Shown: positions 9,004 to 19,672 of the stretch, piece by piece
How positions within the stretch are numbered: the first letter of the stretch is position 1
How the letters are laid out: each line of letters opens with the position of its first letter
Origin: CAWBCR01 sp963787375
GTDB taxonomy: Bacteria; Chloroflexota; Anaerolineae; Aggregatilineales; UBA3940
Assembly (NCBI GenBank): GCA_963787375.1
Contig: CAWBCR010000016.1
Span: 124,001 to 188,000 of the forward strand
Length of the DNA stretch: 64,000 bases
Direction: 5' to 3'
Position numbers and translations under genes: made by a program
Notes under the pieces: model-generated
What the model was told of the DNA's origin: nothing
What the model saw: the letters and a program-made list of their open reading frames with translations, nothing else
The model's database searches: none

Positions 9004-10501
9004 ATGTTCACCAAGATTCTGATCGCCAATCGAGGCGAGATCGCCGTCAGGCTGACGCGCGCCTGCCACGAGCTGGGCATCCGGGCGGTAGTCGTCTACT
9101 CCGAGGCCGACGCCGACGCGCTGCACACCCGCCTCGCCGACGAGGCGGTGCTGATCGGCCCACCCCCGCCGTCGCAGTCCTACCTGAACGGCGCGCGGCT
9201 GATCGAGGCTGCGCAGCAGACCGGCTGTGAGGCCATCCATCCCGGCTACGGTTTCCTATCCGAAGCGCCCGACTTCGCCCAGTCGGTGCGCGATGCCGGG
9301 CTGGTGTTCATCGGCCCGCCCGCCGAGGCCATCCGCAAGATGGGCGTCAAGACCGAGGCGCGGGCCATCATGGAGGCCGCTGGCGTGCCGATTGTGCCCG
9401 GTTTCCAGGCCGACGATGCCACCGAAGCCGACTTCTTGCGCGCGGCGGAGCGCATCGGCTACCCGGTGATGGTCAAAGCTGCCGGGGGCGGCGGCGGGAA
9501 GGGCATCCGCATCGTCCACGCCCCTGCCGATCTGCCCGACGCGCTGGCCGCCGCTCGCCGCGAATCCGAGCACGCCTTCGGCGATCCGACCCTCTTTCTG
9601 GAGAAGTACGTCGAGCACGGGCGGCATATTGAATTCCAGGTGCTGGCCGATGCTCACGGTCATACGGTGCACCTTTTTGAGCGCGAGTGCTCCATCCAGC
9701 GCCGCCACCAGAAGATCATCGAGGAGACGCCCTCACCGCTGCTCACCCCGGAGGTCCGCGCCCGAATGGGCCAGGCCGCCGTCGACGCCGCCCGCGCGGT
9801 GGGCTACGTCAACGCCGGCACCGTCGAATTCATCGCCGACACGTCCGGCGCGTTCTACTTCCTGGAGATGAACACCCGCCTCCAGGTCGAGCACCCCATC
9901 ACCGAGATGGTCACCGGCGTTGACCTGGCTGCGCAGCAAATTCGCATCGCCGCCGGCGAGCCGCTGCCCTTCGCCCAGTCTGACCTCACCCAGCGCGGGC
10001 ACGCCATCGAGTGCCGCGTCTACGCCGAGGACCCAGACAACGGCTTCCTGCCCGCCATCGGGCCGGTGCTGCGCACCGTCGAGCCGGCGGGGCCGGGTGT
10101 GCGCGTCGACGCGGGGATTGTCACCGGCGATCAGGTCACCATCCACTACGACCCGATGATCGCCAAGGTGATCGCGCTGGCTGCCACCCGCGACGCTGCG
10201 ATCCGCAAGATGGACCGCGCGCTGAGCCAGTACGTCATCCTCGGCGTCACGACCAACCTGCGCTTCCTGCGCGACGTGCTCAACCATCCCGCGTTTCTGG
10301 CCGGGGAGATCAGCACCGGTTTCATCGATGAGCGGCTCGCTAATTGGGCCGAATCGTCCCGACGACCTGCCCGACGCGGCGCTGATCGCGTTGGCGGTTG
10401 GCGAGGCGCAGACCGCTCCGGGCAGCGCGGGTGGGATAGATGCCCGCAGCGACCCATATAGCCCCTGGTCGCGCCCCGACTCCTTCCGGCTGGGGGGCTG
10501 A
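9004..10501 (+). CDS. mccA: Biotin carboxylase subunit of the acyl-CoA carboxylase (one frame break)
   Basis: ATP-dependent carboxylation of biotin. ATP-grasp architecture: KILIANRGEIAVR at the start, HPGYGFLSE, the glycine-rich ATP loop KAAGGGGGKGIR, ERECSIQRRHQK, and the catalytic EMNTRLQVEHPITE. After RLANW the frame breaks near 10350 (one extra G); the next frame continues with PNRPDDLPDAALIALAV and ends DPYSPWSRPDSFRLGG, the C-terminal signature of methylcrotonyl-CoA carboxylase alpha, at a TGA at 10499-10501. About 498 residues, i.e. only the biotin carboxylase part of the usual 660-residue alpha chain; the carrier part is the next gene. Start at 9004 because the family N-terminus is MFTKILIANRGE. 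Confidence 0.88.
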
Positions 10502-10506
10502 GCAGC

Positions 10507-11028
10507 ATGGAATATCACTACCGCTACAACGACCACGACTATATCGTCCGGCTGGAGCCCCGACCGGACGGCAGCTATGTGGCCTATCTCGGTGAACGGG
10601 CCATCCCGGTCAGCGTGCAGCGCGCGCAGGAGGGCCAGCTTAACCTGATCGTCGGCGGCCAGCGCGTGCACGCCTACACCGCCGCCGCGAAGTCTCCGCA
10701 GACGGCCACCCAGTTGCGCTACGTGGCGCTGGTCGACCAGGATAGCTGCTTCTTTGAGGTCATCCGCACTACCGGCGAGGCGCAGCATGCGAGCGCAGGC
10801 CGTGCGGGCAGCGGCGGCCTGGCTGCGCAGATGCCCGGCCAGGTGATGCAGGTTCTCGTCGTGGAAGGCGACGCGGTTGAGGAAGGCCAGCCGCTCATGA
10901 TCCTGGAAGCGATGAAGATGGAGATCCGCGTCAGCGCGCCGGTATCAGGCCGCGTGACGCGCCTGTTCGTCGCCCAGGGTGATACCGTCGAGCGCGGCCA
11001 GCAGCTTGCCGAAGTCAGCCCGGCGTGA
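10507..11028 (+). CDS. Biotin carrier subunit of the acyl-CoA carboxylase
   Basis: 173 residues: a beta-rich N-terminal part (about 1-90, resembling the BT/coupling domain of methylcrotonyl-CoA carboxylase alpha) followed by a biotinyl/lipoyl domain. The biotin attachment motif EAMKM is at residues 134-138, with Lys137 as the expected biotin site. It starts 5 bp after the biotin carboxylase stop, so the alpha chain is split in two. No other biotin carrier is in the window. Confidence 0.9.
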   Translation: MEYHYRYNDHDYIVRLEPRPDGSYVAYLGERAIPVSVQRAQEGQLNLIVGGQRVHAYTAAAKSPQTATQLRYVALVDQDSCFFEVIRTTGEAQHASAGRAGSGGLAAQMPGQVMQVLVVEGDAVEEGQPLMILEAMKMEIRVSAPVSGRVTRLFVAQGDTVERGQQLAEVSPA

Positions 11029-11062
11029 CAGTGTCCGAACATCCACCTGAAAGATTGAGACT

Positions 11063-11831
11063 ATGCTGACACTCTATTCATGGAACGTCAACGGAATCCG
11101 CGCCGCGCAGAAAAAGGGTTTCCTCGACTGGCTGGCCGAAACGCAGCCCGACGCGATTGGCGTGCAGGAAACCAAGGCCCAGCCCGATCAGCTTGACGAG
11201 GCGCTGCTGGCCCCACCGGGCTATCACAGCTACTGGGCTTCTGCCGGGCGCAAGGGCTACAGCGGCGTGGGCCTGTATTCGAAAGTCATGCCAGAGTCGG
11301 TGCAGAACGGCCTCGGCATCGAGGACTACGACCGCGAAGGGCGCACCATCATTGCCGACTACGGCGACTTCGTGTTCATCACCGCCTATTTCCCCAACGG
11401 CTCGCGCGATCACAGCCGCGTGCCGTTCAAGATGCAGTACAAGGCCGACTTTCTCGCCTACTGCAACCGCCTGCGCGCCGAAGGCCGCTCGATTATTTTC
11501 TGCGGCGACATCAACACCGCCCGCCAGGAAATCGACCTGGCCCGCCCGCGTGGAGAATCAAAACACGACCGGCTTTCTGCCGGTCGAGCGCGCCTGGTTG
11601 GATGAGGTTGTGTCACAGGGCTATGTGGATATCTTCCGCGAGCTGCACCCCGGCGAGGAGGGCGCTTACACGTGGTGGTCGATGGTGACGGCAGCCCGCG
11701 ACCGCAACGTCGGCTGGCGCATCGACATGTTCTTCATCACGCCTGATCTGCGCGACCGCGTTCACAGCGCCGACATTCATCCCGGTGTCACCGGCTCCGA
11801 CCACTGCCCGATCAGCCTGACGCTGAAATAA
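11063..11831 (+). CDS. xth: Exodeoxyribonuclease III (one frame break)
   Basis: AP endonuclease/3'-5' exonuclease of the ExoIII family in base excision repair. Metal and catalytic motifs are present: WNVNGIRA near residue 7, QETK near 34, GDINTAR near 150, NVGWRIDMFF and the C-terminal SDHCPI with the catalytic Asp-His. The protein changes frame near 11556 between LARP and ENQNTTGFLPVERAW, explained by one extra C. Total about 256 residues, the normal size. It begins 34 bp after the biotin carrier gene and may share its transcript; the link is not functional as far as can be seen. Confidence 0.9.
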
Positions 11832-11832
11832 C

Positions 11833-12507
11833 CTACAGGAACGCGATCTGCTCAAGCTGGCGGGCTACGTCGACCTGTACAGCGAAGCTCATCCCCGATT
11901 CGGACGGCGTGCGCGCGCCCTTCTGGCTGTTGCACGTCATACAGGCCGGCACGATGTTGCTGAGCGTGTTGCGCCCGCCCTGCGCCAGCGGCACGATGTG
12001 ATCGGGCGTCAGCCTGTCGTCGGGCCGACCGCAGTACGCGCAGCGGTGCCCGTAGGCTTTCACCAACCATTTCCACTCTTCCGGGCTGAAGTCGCTGACT
12101 GCTGCACCGGCCTGCCGGGCTCGCAGGTTCTGCCGGCGAGCCGTCGGCATCTCGGGGGTGTCGGCGTACCACGTCCGGCTGGCTTCGGGGTGCGCGATAT
12201 GCCAGCGCCGCAGGTGAGCGGAGATCAGTTCGCGGCGGCGATCCCGGCGCTTCTCCTGCCAGCGCACAAAGCCCGGGCTCAGCGCCAGCGGCTGCGGCAC
12301 GCGCCGGGCCAGCCACACACGCATGTACGTCCGCCGCAGGTGGGCCATCGCCCGCGCGCGCAGCCGGCTGCGATACTCCCGCTTGTACAACTTGCGGCAG
12401 TCCTTACACTGGGATTTCAGCCCATCAAGCTTGGTGCGATCCCGATAGAACTCCGAGTTGTCTTTCCACTGGAGGCAGCGTGTGCAACGCTTGGCCATGT
12501 CGCCCAT
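11833..12507 (-). CDS. HNH endonuclease domain protein
   Basis: About 224 residues. An N-terminal zinc-knuckle-like region (CTRCLQWKDNSEF, then CKDC) is followed by a highly basic helical stretch and a C-terminal HNH nuclease with CAYCG, LTPDHIVPLAQGG and CMTCNSQKG. The D-H catalytic pair and the two CxxC zinc ligand pairs are intact. Similar free-standing HNH proteins have no settled role; some are homing or restriction-like. Start is ATG 12507 (or 12498); an upstream in-frame ATG at 12573 lies before the predicted promoter and is unlikely. Its stop is 2 bp from that of the convergent exonuclease III gene, with no terminator between them. Confidence 0.8.
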   Translation of the reverse strand: MGDMAKRCTRCLQWKDNSEFYRDRTKLDGLKSQCKDCRKLYKREYRSRLRARAMAHLRRTYMRVWLARRVPQPLALSPGFVRWQEKRRDRRRELISAHLRRWHIAHPEASRTWYADTPEMPTARRQNLRARQAGAAVSDFSPEEWKWLVKAYGHRCAYCGRPDDRLTPDHIVPLAQGGRNTLSNIVPACMTCNSQKGARTPSESGMSFAVQVDVARQLEQIAFL

Positions 12508-12532
12508 CCGGATGCGGTGAAACAGTATCCTA

Positions 12533-12561
12533 ACTGTATACGAACCTCCTTCAAATGTCAA
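12533..12561 (-). promoter_or_regulatory. Predicted promoter of the HNH gene
   Basis: Minus strand TTGACA (12556-12561), 17-bp spacer, TACAGT (12533-12538). A perfect -35 hexamer. Transcription would start about 20 bp before the ATG at 12507. Confidence 0.6.
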
Positions 12562-12623
12562 AAACCGAATCAAAAAGCGGCTACCCTCCGGCAGCCGCCC
12601 GTGGTCCCCTCTACCGCCGCGAT

Positions 12624-13511
12624 TTACAGTTTTCCCGTGGCATGTGCCCGCGCCAGCACGCGCTGCGCCGCCCGCACCATCGGCATGTCGACCATCCTGC
12701 CCTCAAAGGCGAATACCCCCGCTCCGGCGGCCTGCTGTGCTGTGTGCGCCTCGACCAGCCGCTGCGCCTGTGCGATCTCCTCATCAGATGGGGTGAACAC
12801 GTCGAGGATCGGCCCGACCTGCGCCGGGTGGATGGCCATCTTGCCGGTATAGCCCATACGCAGTGCCTGCCCGGCCTCGGCACGCAGGCCATCTTCGTCG
12901 TGCAGGTCGACGTAAGGTGTGTCGATGGCCTGCAAGCCAGATGCCGCTGCGTGGATGACGACCGCGCTCCGAGCATACTGCGTTTCGGGGCTGTCTGGCG
13001 TGCGGATCGCCCCCATGCTGCCCGCCAGGTCTTCCGCTCCGAACATCAGCGCCACCAACCGCACGTCGGCCCCGGCGATCTCGCGCAGGTTGACCACGCC
13101 GCGCGCCGTCTCGACGATGGCCAGCAGCCGTGTTGCGCCCGGCTCGATACCCAGCCGGTGCTCCTGTTCCAGCAGCATCTCGGACAGCCAGCGCACTTCC
13201 AGCGCCAACTCGACTTTGGGTGCTATGTAACCGTCGGGCCTGCCCGGCAGCGTCGCCGCGATGTCGTCCTGCTGCATCCCGCTGCCCGTCGGGTTGACGC
13301 GCACCAGCCGCTCCGTCCGCCCAAAGTCGACCGCGCCGCCCAGCGCCCGGCGCACCGTCTCCCGCGCGGCTTGCTTGGCATTCAACCCGACGCTATCCTC
13401 AAGGTCCATGATCACCGCGTCGACGCCCAGCGCCGCACCTTTGCCGATCTTCTTCATGTCGTCGCCGGGCATGAATAGCAGCGCCCGCCGGATGCGCCCG
13501 TCGTCAGTCAT
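12624..13511 (-). CDS. CitE-like CoA-ester lyase (HpcH/HpaI family)
   Basis: Mg-dependent aldolase-type lyase of 295 residues that splits or forms C-C bonds in 3-hydroxyacyl-CoA esters (citryl-, malyl- or citramalyl-CoA). Seen: RALLFMPGDD at the N-terminus (CoA-binding Arg), DLEDSVGLNAK with acidic metal ligands, LLAIVETARGVVNL, MFGAEDLAGSMG and MAIHPAQV, all in family order. The exact substrate is open. Its start follows the MaoC stop by 1 base, so the two are co-translated: a hydratase-lyase pair acting on consecutive CoA intermediates is the natural reading (inference). Confidence 0.85.
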   Translation of the reverse strand: MTDDGRIRRALLFMPGDDMKKIGKGAALGVDAVIMDLEDSVGLNAKQAARETVRRALGGAVDFGRTERLVRVNPTGSGMQQDDIAATLPGRPDGYIAPKVELALEVRWLSEMLLEQEHRLGIEPGATRLLAIVETARGVVNLREIAGADVRLVALMFGAEDLAGSMGAIRTPDSPETQYARSAVVIHAAASGLQAIDTPYVDLHDEDGLRAEAGQALRMGYTGKMAIHPAQVGPILDVFTPSDEEIAQAQRLVEAHTAQQAAGAGVFAFEGRMVDMPMVRAAQRVLARAHATGKL

Positions 13512-13512
13512 G

Positions 13513-13971
13513 TCAATCCTCCGCCGGGCGTTTCAGGAACAGCACCGTCCGCTCGACCTCGCACACGACCTCGCCATGTTGATTCTTGCCGGTATGCTTT
13601 AGCCGCACCACGCCGCGATCCGACTTCGAGCGCGACTCGCGCATCTCCAGCACCTCCGTCTCGACGTAGAGCGTATCGCCATGAAAGACGGGCTTCGGGT
13701 GGCTGACGCGCTCATAGCCCAGGTTGGCGACAATCGTCCCTTCTGTAAGGTCAGCGACCGTCAGCCCGATAACCAGGCCCATTGTCAGGATGCCATTCAC
13801 GATGCGCTGCCCAAACGGTGTCTTAGCGGCAAAGTCCTCGTTCAGGTGCAGGGGCTGCGGGTTCATCGTCAGCGCGCAGAACAGCACGTTGTCCATCTCG
13901 GTGATCGTCCGCCCCAGCCGGTGGCGGATCATCATACCGGGGCTGAGCTCTTCGTAGTATTTTCCGGCCAA
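13513..13971 (-). CDS. MaoC-like hot-dog dehydratase
   Basis: (R)-specific enoyl-CoA hydratase-type protein of 152 residues, a single hot-dog domain. Seen: TMNPQPLHLNEDFAA carrying the hydratase Asn/His pair, GQRIVNGILTMGL, and GYERVSHPKPVFHGDTLYVE. Start chosen at TTG 13971, preceded by AAAGGAGG at good spacing; the in-frame ATG further upstream would add residues that look non-coding and lie upstream of the predicted promoter. First gene of the pair with the CitE-like lyase. Confidence 0.85.
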   Translation of the reverse strand: MAGKYYEELSPGMMIRHRLGRTITEMDNVLFCALTMNPQPLHLNEDFAAKTPFGQRIVNGILTMGLVIGLTVADLTEGTIVANLGYERVSHPKPVFHGDTLYVETEVLEMRESRSKSDRGVVRLKHTGKNQHGEVVCEVERTVLFLKRPAED

Positions 13972-14274
13972 ATTGACCTCCTTTAGCGCGTGACTGCATC
14001 TTAGCACAGCCGTGCACGCCGGTAAACACCGGTCGCAGGGTCGTGCGACCCGAAAGGGCTGTTTATCGTAGCCGCCCATGATGTTTATCACTACAGGCTA
14101 AGGGGCAGGGTCGTTAAGCTTATGGTGGAGTGGTCGGAATAGGATTTAATTCATCCGAATACGCGGCCTCTGCCACTACCGGCCCAGGTTCCTTGGCAGT
14201 TTCCACCCGACCCAACACCTTTCCAGCCCTGATCGGGGTATCACGCCCCGATAGTTTCGTGTAGGAGGACTAAA
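13972..14274. other. Intergenic region between divergent MaoC and PFOR genes
   Basis: About 300 bp with no supported gene. It holds the MaoC promoter with its CCGGTAAACACCGG palindrome. A small inverted repeat, ATCGGGG / CCCCGAT, lies at 14232-14252, about 20 bp before the PFOR start. I could not place a convincing PFOR promoter. Confidence 0.5.
13998..14032 (-). promoter_or_regulatory. Predicted MaoC promoter with overlapping palindrome
   Basis: Minus strand TTTACC (14021-14026), 17-bp spacer, TAAGAT (13998-14003). The palindrome CCGGT-AAAC-ACCGG (14019-14032) covers the -35 box and could be an operator. Confidence 0.4.
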
Positions 14275-17200
14275 TTGGCACGGCAACTCGTAACAATCGA
14301 TGGCAACGAAGCTGCTGCATACGTCGCACATAAGACGAACGAGGTCATCGCTATCTACCCCATCACCCCGTCCTCGCCGATGGGCGAGTATGCCGACCAG
14401 TGGAGCGCCAACGGCCAGCCAAATATCTGGGGCACCGTCCCGATGGTAGTCGAGATGCAGTCCGAGGGCGGCGCGGCAGGCGCGGTGCACGGCGCGCTTC
14501 AGACCGGCTCGCTGACGACCACTTTCACCGCCAGCCAGGGCCTGCTGCTGATGATCCCCAACATGTACAAGATCGCTGGCGAGCTGACCAGCACCGTCTT
14601 CCACATCGCCGCCCGCTCGGTCGCCGCACAGGCGCTCTCGATCTTCGGCGATCACAGCGACGTGATGGCGGCCCGCGGCACCGGCTGGGCGATGCTGTTC
14701 TCCAACTCCGTGCAGGAAGTCATGGACTTCGCGCTGATCGCGCAGGCCGCCACGCTCGAAGCGCGGGTGCCGTTCCTGCATGTCTTCGACGGCTTCCGCA
14801 CCTCGCACGAAGTCAACGAAGATCGAGATGCTGTCTGAAGAAGACATCCGGGCCATGATTGACGACGAGCTGGTGCGTGCACACCGCGCACGCGGGCTCT
14901 CGCCGGACCATCCTGTCATGCGCGGCACGGCCCAGAACCCCGATGTGTTCTTCCAGGCGCGTGAGACGGTCAACCCGTATTATCTGGCCGCCCCCGCCAT
15001 CGTCCAGAAGGCGATGGACCAGTTCGCCGAACTCGTCGGGCGGCAGTATCACCTCTTCGACTACGTCGGCGCGCCCGACGCCGAGCGTGTCATCGTGCTG
15101 ATGGGCTCCGGCTGCGAGGCCGCTGAAGAGACGGTCGACTATCTGATCGAGCGCAGGCGAGAAGGTCGGTGCGCTGAAGGTGCGGCTGTACCGTCCCTTC
15201 TCCGCTGAGCACTTCGTCGCCGCGCTGCCGCCGACGACGAAGGTCATCGCCGTGCTGGACCGCACCAAGGAGCCCGGCGCATCCGGCGAGCCGCTCTACC
15301 AGGACATCGTGACGGCGGTCAACGAAGGCATGATTGCGGGCACAGCCCCCTTCAAGTCGATGCCCCGCGTGGTCGGCGGTCGCTACGGCCTGTCGTCCAA
15401 GGAATTCACCCCGGCCATGGTCAAGGGCGTCTTCGACGAGATGGCCCAGTTCCCAGCCGAAGAATCACTTCACCGTCGGCATCCTCGACGACGTGACCCA
15501 CACCAGCGTCGACTTCGACCCCGCCTTCGACACCGAGCCGGATGACGTGGTCCGCGCGATGTTCTGGGGCCTCGGCGCCGACGGCACCGTCGGCGCGAAC
15601 AAGAACTCGATCAAGATCATCGGCGAAGAGACCGACAACTACGCGCAGGGCTATTTCGTCTACGACTCCAAGAAGTCGGGCTCGCTCACCGTCTCCCACC
15701 TGCGCTTTGGCCCGCGCCCGATCCACAGCACCTACCTGATCAATCAGGCGAACTTCGTGGCCTGCCACCAGTTCGGCTTCCTGGAGCGCTACAAAGTGCT
15801 CGACGCAGCCAAAGAGGCGCGATCTTCCTGCTCAACACTCCTTATGGCAAAGACGAGGTGTGGGATCAGCTCCCGCGCCGGGTGCAGCAGCAGATCATCG
15901 ACAAGAAGCTCAAGTTCTACGCCATCGATGCCTACGCCGTGGCGCAGCGATACGGGCATGGGCGTGCGCATCAACACCATCATGCAGACCTGCTTCTTCG
16001 CCATCAGCGGCGTCCTCCCGCGTGACGAGGCCATCGACCAGATCAAGAAGGCCATCAAGAAGACCTACGGCAAGCGCGGTGAGGCGGTGGTCGAGAAGAA
16101 CTACGCCGCGGTGGACGCCACGCTGGCACACCTCCACGAGATCAACGTGCCGGCGCAGGCTGACCAGCACCATCGAGATGCCGCCCACCGTTCCGCTGAA
16201 GCGCCGGAGTTCGTCGCAGAACGTGACGGCAGCGATGATCGCCGGCGACGGCGACCTGCTGCCGGTCAGCGCGCTGCCCGACGACGGCACCTACCCCACC
16301 GCCACGACGCGCTGGGAGAAGCGCAACATCGCGCTGGACGTGCCCGTGTGGGAGCCAGACCTGTGCATCCAGTGCGGCAAGTGCGTGCTGGTCTGCCCGC
16401 ACGCCGTCATCCGCGCGAAGGTGTACGATGGCGGCCTGCTCGACGACGCGCCGGAGGCTTTCAAGTCCGCCGACGCCCGCTTGCAAAGAGCTGCCCGGCC
16501 ATGACAGTACACGCTGCAGGTGGCGGTCGAAGACTGCACCGGCTGCCAGCTCTGTGCGTCGAGAGTCTGCCCGGCCAAGGACAAGCGCAACGTCGGCCGC
16601 AAGGCGATCAACATGGAGCCGCAGCTTCCGCTGCGCGAGACAGAGACGGGTCAACTGGGACTTCTTCCTGGGGCTGCCTGAAGTCGCCCGCCACGACGGC
16701 CTGCAGCTTCACCAACGTCAAGAACGTGCAGCTTCTCGCAGCCGCTGTTCGAGTTCTCCGGCGCGTGCGCCGGCTGCGGCGAGACGCCCTACCTCAAGCT
16801 GATGAGCCAGCTCTTCGGCGACCGTACCGTCGTCGCCAACGCCACCGGCTGCTCCAGCATCTACGGCGGCAACCTGCCCGACCACCCCCTGGTCGTCAAC
16901 AAGCAGGGGCGCGGCCCGGCCTGGAGCAACTCGCTGTTCGAGGACAACGCCGAGTTCGGCCTGGGCATGCGGCTGACCACTCGACAAGCAGACCGAGTAC
17001 GCGCGCGAGCTGGTCGCACGGACTGCGCGACTCCGATCGGCAGCGACCTGGCCGACGGCGCTGCTCGACGCCGACCAGTCCGACGAGGCCGGCATCAGCG
17101 CCCAGCGCGAGCGGGTTGCCATGCTCAAGGATCGGCTGCACAGGCCAGCAACGAGCGCCGACGTCGCGCGACCTGCTCAGCGCTGGCCGACATGCTGGTC

Positions 17201-17872
17201 AGGCGCGAGCGTGTGGATCATGGGCGGCGACGGCTGGGCCTACGACATCGGCTACGGCGGCCTCGACCACGTGCTGGCCAGCGGCCGCAACGTCAACGTG
17301 CTGGTCCTCGACACCGAGGTCTACTCCAACACCGGCGGCCAGGCGTCCAAGGCCACGCCGCTCGGCGCGGTCGCCAAGTTCGCCGCCGGCGGCAAGCCGC
17401 ACGCCCAAGAAGGACCTGGGCATGATGGCCATGAGCTACGGCAACGTCTACGTGGCCCAGGTGGCCATGGGCGCCAGCGACACCCAGACCGTGCGCGCCT
17501 TCCTGGAGGCCGAGTCCTACGACGGGCCGTCGCTGATCATCGCCTACAGCCACTGCATCGCCCAGGGCATCGACATGGCCAAGGGCATGGAGCAGCAGAA
17601 GCTGGCCGTCGACATCGGCCTACTGGCCGCTGTACCGCTACGACCCGCGGCTGAAAGCGCGAGGGCAAGAACCCGTTCCAGCTCGATTCGAAGGGCGCCC
17701 AAGATCGCCGCTGCAAGGACTACGTCTACAACGAGGCCCGCTACCGGATGCTGACGCAGAGCGATCCCGAGCGCGCCGAGCATGCTCCTGGTGGAGGCGC
17801 AGGAAGCCGTCAACGACCGCTGGCACAAGTACGAGCAGATGGCTGCGCAAGAAGCCCTTGAGCCTGCGCTGA
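14275..17872 (+). CDS. nifJ: Pyruvate:ferredoxin oxidoreductase, single-chain (many frame breaks)
   Basis: Thiamine-diphosphate Fe-S enzyme converting pyruvate and CoA to acetyl-CoA, CO2 and reduced ferredoxin. Reading across frames gives about 1190 residues in the standard order: N-terminal alpha (YPITPSSPMGEYAD, VEMQSEGGAAGAVHGAL), gamma (GLGADGTVGANKNSIKI), a delta-type ferredoxin part (CIQCGKCVLVCP and CTGCQLC..VCPAK), and the beta/TPP part (CAGCGETPYLKL, GDGWAYDIGYGGLDH, DTEVYSNTGGQ). More than twenty single-base breaks occur, first near 14818, 15156, 15462, 15812 and 15941, mostly one extra base, while all motifs remain. Start is TTG 14275 after AGGAGG. The end is placed at TGA 17870-17872 in the frame ending KKPLSLR. 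Probably intact in the real genome. Confidence 0.88.
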
Positions 17873-17974
17873 GACTGACGATCGGAAGCATCAGGCGCCC
17901 CATCGAATGACGACAGGGCGGCCTGCCGCAATCCCTGATACGCGCTTCAGCGACGACCGACAGGAGATACCGCC

Positions 17975-19005
<1,031 letters not shown>

Positions 19006-19029
19006 TTACGAGTTCAGCTTTCAAAGCAG

Positions 19030-19060
19030 CAGCGCCTCCGGTTGGAGGCGCTGTTTGTTT
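19030..19060 (+). terminator. Rho-independent terminator of the PFOR operon
   Basis: Perfect 10-bp stem CAGCGCCTCC / GGAGGCGCTG with a GGTT loop, followed by TTTGTTT. Confidence 0.85.
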
Positions 19061-19076
19061 GTGGCTGCTGCCGGTG

Positions 19077-19541
19077 TCAGTTCTGCCACTTGCTGCCAGA
19101 CCCACCTGATTGCGCGACGGGACGGCCTGCATAAACAGCCCGGATGGCGTCGGCCAGCTCGTCCGCCGAAACGGTCTTGAGCACATAGCCAACCGCTCCC
19201 GCATCCAGCGCTGCCTGTATCAGCTCCTGCCGTCCAAAGCTGGTCAGCACCAGCACGTGAACATCAGGGCACAGGGCGCAGATAGCCCGCGTCGCGTCGA
19301 TGCCGTCCACGCCTGGCATCATCAGGTCCATCAGCACCACGTCGGGCCGGGCAGTCCAGCACAGGTTCAGCGCCTCCACGCCATCTGCCGCCATGCCAAC
19401 CAGCTCTAAGTCTTGCAGGGTGTGCAAGAAGGTGGCCATTCCCTCGCGCAGCGTTTCATGATCGTCAGCGATCATGACTCGTATCCGGTGTTGCAGGCTC
19501 GTTTCCCTCTTCTGTTTGCAGCTTAAGTCCGGCTGCCGCAT
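19077..19541 (-). CDS. Response-regulator receiver without output domain
   Basis: A CheY-like receiver only. Seen: IRVMIADDHE (acidic pocket), VVLMDLMMPG (phospho-acceptor Asp), VLVLTSFGRQE (Ser/Thr) and GYVLKTVS (Lys). It stops right after the receiver at the point where the neighbour at 19673-20323 enters its linker and LuxR helix-turn-helix; that paralogue aligns along the whole receiver. So this copy has lost, or never had, the DNA-binding part. Start 19541 is the first ATG downstream of the predicted promoter; two further in-frame ATGs lie upstream. It probably acts as a phosphate sink or competes for the adjacent kinase (inference). Confidence 0.75.
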   Translation of the reverse strand: MRQPDLSCKQKRETSLQHRIRVMIADDHETLREGMATFLHTLQDLELVGMAADGVEALNLCWTARPDVVLMDLMMPGVDGIDATRAICALCPDVHVLVLTSFGRQELIQAALDAGAVGYVLKTVSADELADAIRAVYAGRPVAQSGGSGSKWQN

Positions 19542-19572
19542 CACGCGGACAGCCGGGTAAAAGTGTTCATTC

Positions 19573-19602
19573 ATACTAGGATCGTAAACATAAACCTGTG
19601 AA
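19573..19602 (-). promoter_or_regulatory. Candidate promoter of the stand-alone receiver
   Basis: Minus strand TTCACA (19597-19602), 18-bp spacer, TAGTAT (19573-19578). It suggests separate transcription from the kinase operon. Confidence 0.35.
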
Positions 19603-19672
19603 CGTGCATGAGACACAGGGGGCATTGTCGATGGGTCAAATGGGGGAGGGCCCGTCTAATCCGTCTGGACTA

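Noticed and set aside
7316..13971. 3-hydroxypropionate bi-cycle of Chloroflexus
   Set aside because: The MaoC protein is a short single hot-dog domain, not the larger mesaconyl-CoA hydratase, and no malonyl-CoA reductase, propionyl-CoA synthase or CoA transferase genes are seen.
14232..14252. Rho-independent terminator upstream of PFOR
   Set aside because: Only a 7-bp stem with no T-run, and it lies just before a gene start rather than after a gene.
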